From a virus: a DNA stretch of 52,066 nt. This document shows positions 45,340 through 52,066 of this stretch, in pieces (within the stretch, counting starts at the first letter, position 1; each line of letters begins with the position of its first letter). The position numbers and the translations under genes are program-made. The DNA is taken from positions 1 through 52,066 of the IMG/VR virus record IMGVR_UViG_3300047408_000188; one strand, 5' to 3'. The notes under the pieces were generated by a model. It was given only the letters and a program-made list of their open reading frames with translations. It searched no databases and had not been told where the DNA came from.

Positions 45340-46917
45340 ATGATCGACCCGCTCGAAATGGACCCGTCCGGCTTGGGCGATCTCCAGCAGCAGGAGCAGC
45401 AGTTCCAGCCGCCGGAGAATCCCGACCTGTTCGCGCCGGTCCAGCCGGTATCGAAGCCGTGGACGCCGCCTCTGCCCGAGCCCTTTACGCAGAGTGAGTC
45501 ACTCAGGCTTCAGCGGCTCCAGGCGGGACTCTCGCAGATCGACGCCGACGTGGCCAGCGGAGAGATTCATCCGATGCACGCGGCCGAGGCCAAGCAGCAG
45601 ATTCTGCCCGAACTCCAGCGGCTGGCCCAGAAGCAGCAATCCCAGCAACAGCAGCAGAAGCAGCAAGCTCAGCATGAAGTCATGCAGCAGAACGCTCAGG
45701 CTCTGGGGATGCAGCTCCACGACGGCAAGACGATGGCCGACACGTTTCAGGACCGGACGGCGAGTTTCACGGACCCGATCAGCGGGGAGACGGCCCACTT
45801 CTATCAGGGGCGGCATGGCGAGTGGGAACCGATTGAGTTCCCCGAGCCTGCGCAGCCAGAGGGTAAGGGCACGGCCGAGTATTACCCGCCCGGCCTCTCA
45901 ACGCCCTTGGGCGAGGCTGGCCCCGAGGCTCAGGCCGAGTCGCCGCCTCCCACACTGGAGACCAACGCCAACGGCGAACACGTCCTCACGATCACGAATG
46001 GGGCCAATCAGAGCCGGATCACCTTCGACAAGGACGGCAAGATCATCAAGCAGGAAGGGTCTGAACAGGGCATGGCCAAGGGATCGCCGGGACATCCCGA
46101 CTATGAGGACAGGAATGCCAACCTCAGCGGCGGGGCCAAGCAGTTAGTGCCTCCGCACGTCATCGGGGAGTTCCAGCGTCTGGCGGACAGGACCTACAAG
46201 GCTGACAAGCCCGATCCGAGGCAGTTCCAGAACGTACCACACGGCCAGGCACTCTTTCAGGCGGCAACGGCCAAGTGGAACCGCGACAAAAGCCAGGCTG
46301 TGGCTCACTGGACGAATGAATGGCTGCGTGACCAGAGTAAGGATAAGCACGAAACCGCGGTTACGGAGCGACTCCAGACGCGGGAAGAGCATCGCATCGC
46401 GGCTGAAGAACGAAGGCGGACGGCCGAGGCCAGCACTGAACGACAGCAGAAGACGTATCACCGCATCCTCGACTCCTTGGAAGGCGAGAAAAAGCATCTG
46501 GAAGACAAGGCCGACAAAGCCGAGACCAAGACGGAGAAGGACGCCATCTTGGGACGTATGCCGGACTGGATGAGGGATCGAGAAAAGATGGAGACTGAGG
46601 CTCACAACCGGGCCAAGCGGGAACATGAACGCTTCTGGCCCTCGACGCCCCAAACTACTCAGGCGCCCGCCCAGCCCGCGCCGGCAGCCCAACAAGGGCC
46701 GGCGCCGGCAGCGCCATCTGCTGGCCAAGCCGGCACTCCTGACGACCAGTTACGAAAGCTTGCCGGATATGTGGCCGAAGCTCAGAAGGCCCCACCGCCA
46801 AAGCCTGCTGCGCCCGGCAAGCAGCCTCGAAGCCCAATCGAGAACGTTGAAGCGGCTGTACCGTTCGGATTTCTCAAGCCGCCTGAGAACGAATTGAAAT
46901 ACTTCCCCATCGAATAG
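45340..46917 (+). CDS. Gln-rich coiled-coil internal virion-type protein
   Basis: 525 residues, ATG at 45340 with GAGGC upstream. Disordered acidic/Pro N-terminus, Q-rich coiled coil (about 85-125: ILPELQRLAQKQQSQQQQQK), a small beta domain (HVLTITNGANQSRITFDKDG), and a second long coiled coil (about 330-430). Pro/Ala linker at the C-terminus. Lies directly before the giant gene and is likely co-packaged or co-ejected with it. Confidence 0.65.
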   Translation: MIDPLEMDPSGLGDLQQQEQQFQPPENPDLFAPVQPVSKPWTPPLPEPFTQSESLRLQRLQAGLSQIDADVASGEIHPMHAAEAKQQILPELQRLAQKQQSQQQQQKQQAQHEVMQQNAQALGMQLHDGKTMADTFQDRTASFTDPISGETAHFYQGRHGEWEPIEFPEPAQPEGKGTAEYYPPGLSTPLGEAGPEAQAESPPPTLETNANGEHVLTITNGANQSRITFDKDGKIIKQEGSEQGMAKGSPGHPDYEDRNANLSGGAKQLVPPHVIGEFQRLADRTYKADKPDPRQFQNVPHGQALFQAATAKWNRDKSQAVAHWTNEWLRDQSKDKHETAVTERLQTREEHRIAAEERRRTAEASTERQQKTYHRILDSLEGEKKHLEDKADKAETKTEKDAILGRMPDWMRDREKMETEAHNRAKREHERFWPSTPQTTQAPAQPAPAAQQGPAPAAPSAGQAGTPDDQLRKLAGYVAEAQKAPPPKPAAPGKQPRSPIENVEAAVPFGFLKPPENELKYFPIE

Positions 46918-46926
46918 GACGCTCCG

Positions 46927-49900
46927 ATGGAAACCGAAGAACTCCAGCAAGAAGCTCCGGCACAACCGGAAGCGGCTCCGCAACAGGTCCAGCCACAGGG
47001 TTTGCCACCACTCGAAGAGTTTCAGAAGCAGTTCCCCGACCTCGACCCAGGACTGGTTCAGTCGCGCTACGAGCACATCACCAAACTCCAAGAGGCACGG
47101 CAGAAGTTCTCCGATATGGAGGAAACCCCCGGTGCCTTCCTTGGTCGGCGGATGATTCCCTTTGGTAGTGGGGCTGTGGCGATGGCCCGGCAGTCGGCTT
47201 ACGACCGAGCCCAGGCCAGACTGGCGAAGGGCGAACCCGACGAAGGCGACTATGAACTCATCGCCTCGCATGAACGCATCAAAGAGCAAGACTGGCAGCG
47301 CCAGCAAACCTTGACCGGGCCAGCGGAAGAATCCATCGCCTCGATCCCCGCGATGCTGGGCGAGAACTACGTCCTTGGCGGCGGTGGCTTGGCGTTTCAG
47401 GGCGTCAAACCCTTCCTGGCTTCCGTGGGCAAGCAGTTCCTTAAAGGCATGGCCATGCCCAGCCTCTGGGGGCAGCAGGCAGCCAACCGGGCCTACGAGC
47501 AAGGCGGCGGTGTTGCTGCTCCCGAGAACATTATGCCCGCCTTGGGTCAGGCTGGACTCCAGAACGTCATCCTTGGCTCATTGCATAACGTCGCCAGCGG
47601 CATCAAGAATCCAGTGACGCGGTTCGTGGGTAAGGTGGCAGCCGGGGCGCTGGAAATGCAGGGGGCCGACATCGCCTTGGGCACGCTGGACGAGTTTCTT
47701 CCCGAAGCTCTCCAGACGAAGACAGGCTACGGCCAGATCGGACACATTCTCCGTAGCGAGGGCGACGAATCGCTCAAGAAAGCTCTGACCGACGTTGTGG
47801 TACTGTCAGCCTTTGCTGCCATAAGTGGCAACCGACACGAAGCTAAGCCCCTGATGGAGCGGGTCAAGGCCACACTCGATCAGGCCAAGGAAGCCGGCTT
47901 ACCTGCCAATGAGGCAGCCGTCGTGCTCAACACCTTCCTCGAAGGCGAGAAGAAGGGCGGCCTGTGGCAAGATAGGCAACGTGCTGCGCGGGCAACGCCC
48001 ACCCCAGGCGAGCCGCCGGACGCCACACAGGCCCTTGTCCAGCAACTGGTCGGCAAGCCTGCTCAGGAACCACCTAAAACGGCCCCGCCAAGCCCCGAGG
48101 CCCAGCCTGCGGCTCAAGAGTCTGCCCTGCCGGAAGGTGTCGTCCAGGGGCCACAGGGACCGCTTCCCAAGGACGTTGCCGAGAAGATGGGGATTGGGCC
48201 GGAAAAGGGGCCGACGCCTGCCCCGGAGGGCGAGAATCCACGCGAGGCAGCCAATCGGCTCGAAAGCGACTTCCGCGAGTCCCAGAAGCGGCTGGCCAAG
48301 CAGGGTCTGTCCGCCCCGGAGATCAACAAGCGGCTCAAGGATCAGGCCAAAGAGCTTGGGCTGGCACGGGATGAGGCGTTCAAGTGGGAGGCTGCGCAGC
48401 CCAAGCCGGAACCGTCGAGCCGCGAGCAGGCCGTTCAGCCGATCCGCGAGGCTTTCGAGGCCGCGTTCGGCGAGGGCGGCACCAACAAGGCGCGGCTCAA
48501 GACCACGGTAGGGGACCGGGAACTGTCGGCCGTCATGCTCCCCGCCGAGAATGGGCCGATTGCCCATCTGGAGTTCGGGTACAAGGGCACGGCGGGGGAG
48601 AAACCGGCAGACCTGGCCAAAGCTGGCCCTAAAGCGGGTTCCCTGGAGTTCGCCCGCAAACTGGACGCCTTTGTCCGCGATCTGGGCGAGCGGGGCGTGC
48701 GGGTCTCCTACGACACCGACCCCAAGCGCGCGGCGACCTACGAGCGCGTCTTGAAGCGGGCGGGCTTCGAGCCAGACACGGCAGCAACGGAATCGGGCGA
48801 GAACCCCTACCCGACCTGGAAGAAAGCGGCCGAGAAGTCCCCCGATGCTCCCGTCGAGAAGCCGGCGGAAGCACCCCCAATCAAGTCAGAACCAACCCCT
48901 GCCGAGGCCCAGCCGAAGCCCGCCCGCCTCGATGAACTGGAGCTCGCCCATCGCACGGGCAAGCGGATCGACCCCAAGGAAGTCTTCGATGCCGCGGGCT
49001 TGGACGAGCGCGAGCGGCGCATCCTCGCCGAGATGGCGACCGGGTCCACGCAAGAGGAAGTGGCCCAGCGCGTCGGTCTGAACAGCAAGCAGCGCGTCGG
49101 CCAGATTGCCGGCGACATCGCCGAGAAGCTTGGCATGGACCGCTCCGTCTCTGACGCCATGCTGGAAGCGGTGCGCCAGGAAGCAGGCCCGGAGTTTCCC
49201 GAGGGGCGTGGTCAACGTCGCGGCCGAACCGGCAGGGCCATGTCGCCCGAGATGCAGGCCCAGCGTGGGCCAATTAGCCCTGATGAGTTAGCTGCGTCAA
49301 AACGGGGGCTGGCGCCGAAGACGCCTGCCGAGATCGGCCAGCGGAAGATCAACAAACTCACGAAGCAGTACCTCAAAGAATCTAAAGCTGGTACACTGAC
49401 GCCCCAACGAGAGGAGTGGTACAAGAATGAGCTTTCTGCAATCAGCGAAGGCGTTGCACGCCGAACTGGGCAAGGTGAACGAGAGCCCGTCGAGCCGGCA
49501 CCCATTCGACGTGAGCCCGCCCCTGGCGTACCGAGTGGCAACGAAGCTCCTGGCGTTCCGGCGCCGGAACAAGTCGTTCAAGGGCCTGCCGGCGCACGCG
49601 GGGAAGGTGAGCCTTCCCCAAGCGGCGTCAGTGAAGCCCCCGGTGACGAGTTAGCGCCCGTCCGCGAACTGGCCAGCAGTGTCCTCAAGGAAGGCAACGT
49701 CTGGCACCGCGACCGCCTGCGTGGCGTCCTCGGCGAGTTCTTCAATGAGGATCAGATCGCGGAGATGACCTCTCAGAAGCCCGGCAAGCCGGGGAAGGCA
49801 GCGCCAAAAGAAAGCGGCCGGTCGCTGGTGGGCGAGCCGGCCCAGCATCGGGCCGATCAGTGGGACCACGACCTCCGAACCGAGATCATTCGCCTCATCG

Positions 49901-52066
49901 CCCCCAAGGAGTTCAGCGATGTTCTCCAGGCAGCCAAGGCGACCGGGCTTTCACGGGACGCGGCTGAGGCTCTCCTTGCACGCGCTAACGCAGAAGCTGA
50001 AACAGCATCACGTCGCGAAGTTGAAGGCGGCCAGGCGATCCCCGAAGGAGTCGGCGGACCAGCAGGGGCTGATGTCCCCGTTGCCGGCGTCCCCTTCCGA
50101 GCCGCAGGGGCCGGGGGAGCCGGAGTCAGCCAGCCCCTCCCTGGATTCGAGCGCGGACCCGCTGGACTCGATCCAGCATCCGGCCGATTCTTTCAAGACT
50201 TCCTCCGAGGAGAGTCTGGAGCCCTGAACCCGCAAGAGGTTTGGGACAAGTTCCAGGGCTACGTCCGCTACACGGTGGACGCGCTCAACCGTATCGGCTC
50301 GGAATCCTTCCCCACCATTCACCGCTTCTCCCGCGTCGCTGGCGAGAAGGTCATGAACATGGCCGTCTCGCACGACTACGCGCGGCGAGGAGGGGAATAC
50401 TTCGCAGATCGCGTGCTGGGACCCGACGCCTCGCCGGCCTTCGAGAAGATCGCGGGCGGGACGTTGATGGAGATGCGGTTCCGCTTTGCCAAGGACGCCC
50501 ATCTCAGGCGCTCCCAGGAAGCCTCTCAAGATGCGGCCAAGGCAAGGGCGGCCGGCGACATGGCCTCAGCGGCTCGCTTCGCTCAGGAAGCCACGGACCA
50601 TCTCAAGGCCAGAAACGACATCACAGGCATTGTCGGCAAGCCCGAGAGCCCCTTCGCGACCGAGGCGGACTATCAGGCCGCTCTCAAGGACCCGAAAGTC
50701 GTGGAAGCGCTCCAGCGCTACAAGACCGAGTACGCAATCGAGAAGGAGAACATCTTCCGCGACTCCCAGGGCCTCGACGCCACCGACCCCATCAACGCCT
50801 TCACCCAGATTCAGGGGCTGCCCGTGCGGGCAATCCCTCTGGAGCGAGCCTCGACCGACATCAAGGGCGAGGGGCAGGGCAACTTGAAGAACGTCAAGCT
50901 GCGCAAGAACCCGACCAGCTACGCCGCGGGACTGGACGGCGAGAACTACGTGACCAACCTGCGCGACATCATCATGCAGGACATGGCCGACTCTTATCCG
51001 CTCGCGGCGAAGGCCGTGGCATACCGAACGCTGGAAGCCGAGGGGCACGGGCAATGGGCCCGTCCCGGCCAGCAGATCGAGGGCATGAAGGAAGTGCCGT
51101 TCACCACGCCGCCCAAGGGCACCCAGAAGGCCGAGAAGGGCGATGTGTTCTACATCTCGGAACCGCTGTACAAGGAGTTCCGCCGGGCGCTCAAGGTGGA
51201 CCAGACGGCCGATTGGGTGAAAGCCCTGGCGGCCGTGAACTACGTCCCCACCGTGGCCAGTCTGGCGAGTTCCGTGGAAGCCGTCTCCCACGGCATCAAT
51301 CTCGGCGGTTCGCTCCTGGCGCCGGGGATGCGGCTGGGGGAAGTGATTCACAACACCACCGAGCGGCTCTGGAACACGCCCGCGATGCAGAAGAAGCTTC
51401 TCGACCTGGCCAAGATGGGCGCTGTGAAGCCGGAAGGGCCAGAATCGGGACTGCTCACGCCCAAATGGCTTCAAGAAGCAGTTGGAGAGAAGGTCGGCAA
51501 GACATTGCTCAAGTATGACCCGACCCGCATTCTGGGAACGTGGCTCGATGGGTTCAGCGATGTCATGCGGGCCAGCCTGGGAGACGCTTTCGACCGGCTA
51601 GCGACCAAGCTCCACGTCCCCGACACCGAGGCGGCCAAGCGCGACTTCATCAATAGCTGGACCGGCCAGTACGAGAAGAGCGCCCAGAACGGGCTTGTCG
51701 CCTTCCTTCGAGAGTCGAAGATCGGCCCCTTCGCCACGGCGGCCAGTCAGATGACAGCCCGAGGCGTCCGCAACCTCTTCGGCGACCCCGGCGTGCACAC
51801 AACGAGCGCTGCTTCGGAAGTGCAGTTGCGGGCCGGGCAACTCGCCAAGTTCGCGGCTGTGGCGGCGATCCCCTTCGTGGCCAACTATCTGATGTGGGGC
51901 AACCCCCTGGGCGACGAGAACACGCGGATCGGAGCGCTCAAGATCAGCGAGGAGAACGGCCGGACCAAGAGCTTCGACTTCCTCCAGTTGGCCGGTGTCC
52001 GTCGCGGGCTCACGGCCATCGGTCTCATGCCCATCCTCGACTCGGCCAGGCGCGGCGAGTCGGTCG
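46927..52066 (+). CDS. giant internal virion/polyvalent-type protein (continues at 1-705)
   Basis: Open from ATG 46927 to the window end with no stop, then on through 1-705 to give 1,905 residues. Parts seen: Glu/Gln/Pro N-terminus; Gly/hydrophobic segment about 135-180; an acetyltransferase (GNAT)-like region about 523-616 ending TYERVLKRAGFEP; a sigma-region-4-like helix-turn-helix about 681-737 (GLDERERRILAEMATGST, EEVAQRVGLNSKQRVGQI); Pro/Gly linker; then a long helical C-terminal half with a hydrophobic stretch about 1640-1658. Such multi-domain giants are packaged and ejected in podoviruses, and fit the 'polyvalent protein' concept of modules delivered to the host. Confidence 0.8.
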   Translation, partial: METEELQQEAPAQPEAAPQQVQPQGLPPLEEFQKQFPDLDPGLVQSRYEHITKLQEARQKFSDMEETPGAFLGRRMIPFGSGAVAMARQSAYDRAQARLAKGEPDEGDYELIASHERIKEQDWQRQQTLTGPAEESIASIPAMLGENYVLGGGGLAFQGVKPFLASVGKQFLKGMAMPSLWGQQAANRAYEQGGGVAAPENIMPALGQAGLQNVILGSLHNVASGIKNPVTRFVGKVAAGALEMQGADIALGTLDEFLPEALQTKTGYGQIGHILRSEGDESLKKALTDVVVLSAFAAISGNRHEAKPLMERVKATLDQAKEAGLPANEAAVVLNTFLEGEKKGGLWQDRQRAARATPTPGEPPDATQALVQQLVGKPAQEPPKTAPPSPEAQPAAQESALPEGVVQGPQGPLPKDVAEKMGIGPEKGPTPAPEGENPREAANRLESDFRESQKRLAKQGLSAPEINKRLKDQAKELGLARDEAFKWEAAQPKPEPSSREQAVQPIREAFEAAFGEGGTNKARLKTTVGDRELSAVMLPAENGPIAHLEFGYKGTAGEKPADLAKAGPKAGSLEFARKLDAFVRDLGERGVRVSYDTDPKRAATYERVLKRAGFEPDTAATESGENPYPTWKKAAEKSPDAPVEKPAEAPPIKSEPTPAEAQPKPARLDELELAHRTGKRIDPKEVFDAAGLDERERRILAEMATGSTQEEVAQRVGLNSKQRVGQIAGDIAEKLGMDRSVSDAMLEAVRQEAGPEFPEGRGQRRGRTGRAMSPEMQAQRGPISPDELAASKRGLAPKTPAEIGQRKINKLTKQYLKESKAGTLTPQREEWYKNELSAISEGVARRTGQGEREPVEPAPIRREPAPGVPSGNEAPGVPAPEQVVQGPAGARGEGEPSPSGVSEAPGDELAPVRELASSVLKEGNVWHRDRLRGVLGEFFNEDQIAEMTSQKPGKPGKAAPKESGRSLVGEPAQHRADQWDHDLRTEIIRLIAPKEFSDVLQAAKATGLSRDAAEALLARANAEAETASRREVEGGQAIPEGVGGPAGADVPVAGVPFRAAGAGGAGVSQPLPGFERGPAGLDPASGRFFQDFLRGESGALNPQEVWDKFQGYVRYTVDALNRIGSESFPTIHRFSRVAGEKVMNMAVSHDYARRGGEYFADRVLGPDASPAFEKIAGGTLMEMRFRFAKDAHLRRSQEASQDAAKARAAGDMASAARFAQEATDHLKARNDITGIVGKPESPFATEADYQAALKDPKVVEALQRYKTEYAIEKENIFRDSQGLDATDPINAFTQIQGLPVRAIPLERASTDIKGEGQGNLKNVKLRKNPTSYAAGLDGENYVTNLRDIIMQDMADSYPLAAKAVAYRTLEAEGHGQWARPGQQIEGMKEVPFTTPPKGTQKAEKGDVFYISEPLYKEFRRALKVDQTADWVKALAAVNYVPTVASLASSVEAVSHGINLGGSLLAPGMRLGEVIHNTTERLWNTPAMQKKLLDLAKMGAVKPEGPESGLLTPKWLQEAVGEKVGKTLLKYDPTRILGTWLDGFSDVMRASLGDAFDRLATKLHVPDTEAAKRDFINSWTGQYEKSAQNGLVAFLRESKIGPFATAASQMTARGVRNLFGDPGVHTTSAASEVQLRAGQLAKFAAVAAIPFVANYLMWGNPLGDENTRIGALKISEENGRTKSFDFLQLAGVRRGLTAIGLMPILDSARRGESV
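51940..52066. repeat. terminal direct repeat marking a circular contig (right copy)
   Basis: Identical to 1-127; see that entry. Redundant sequence, to be removed when the genome is circularised. Confidence 0.95.

Noticed and set aside
1-52066. CRISPR array
   Set aside because: No regularly spaced 24-40 bp repeats were found. The only tandem array is the coding 12-bp repeat at 13061-13304.
1-52066. Insertion sequences or transposases
   Set aside because: No DDE or Y1/HUH transposase motifs and no IS-type terminal repeats were seen. The HNH gene alone does not make a mobile element.
46927-52066. Calling the giant protein a virion RNA polymerase (N4-like)
   Set aside because: No T7-type polymerase motifs were recognised. 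The HTH region resembles sigma region 4, not a polymerase.

Overview
The window is an essentially complete, circular, GC-rich dsDNA phage genome. The first 127 bases (1-127) are identical to the last 127 (51940-52066), so the unit is about 51,939 bp. One reading frame runs off the right end and continues at base 1, ending at 705. The tail set (a neck-type protein, a beta-propeller nozzle-like protein and very large internal virion-type proteins, with no tape measure, sheath or tail-tube gene seen) points to a short-tailed (podovirus-like) particle. A tyrosine integrase indicates a temperate or integrating lifestyle. The host is not certain. Several secreted proteins (Sec signal plus beta domain plus Pro-rich linker, Cys/Gly/Met-rich exported protein, a CXXCH haem-c protein) are reminiscent of planctomycete genomes, and I offer that only as an inference.

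Layout. (1) 596-11207, minus strand: a tightly packed early operon read leftwards from 11207, with many 4-bp stop/start overlaps. It holds an Erf-type annealing protein, a YqaJ-type exonuclease, a DUF3102-like protein, an SF2 helicase, a C5 cytosine methyltransferase, a VSR/DUF559-type nuclease, an HNH nuclease, a SWIM zinc-finger protein and many tiny zinc-binding or unknown proteins. No DNA polymerase or primase was recognised, so replication probably relies on host enzymes plus recombination. (2) 11208-17056: lysogeny/regulatory region with the integrase (+), a complete tRNA-Val(CAC), a minus-strand protein made largely of a 12-bp tandem repeat, a small ribbon-helix-helix-like regulator (+), and an array of nine tiny minus-strand genes separated by hairpins and sharing a leader motif. 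A palindrome-rich promoter region (16940-17000) lies at its right edge. (3) 17057 to 52066 and on to 705, plus strand: packaging (TerL, portal), then a roughly 6-kb accessory block between portal and scaffold (holin-like membrane proteins, papain-like peptidase, secreted proteins, CXXCH protein), then scaffold, major capsid, decoration/neck/tail proteins, a fibre, and three large internal virion proteins ending in a 1,905-residue giant.

Regulation visible in sequence: sigma70-like promoters at 2093, 8602-8630 (minus), 11233, 13663-13692 (minus), 13712, 16946-16975 (minus) and 28540; strong intrinsic terminators at 27829-27872 and 36031-36067 that split the late operon; a candidate 63-nt small RNA at 2127; a candidate transcription attenuator in front of the DUF3102 gene (8474-8607); and a candidate multi-branched structured RNA between the terminase operon and the portal gene (19716-19813). 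Coordinates are exact readings from the sequence. Function calls rest on motif recognition only, since no database search could be run.
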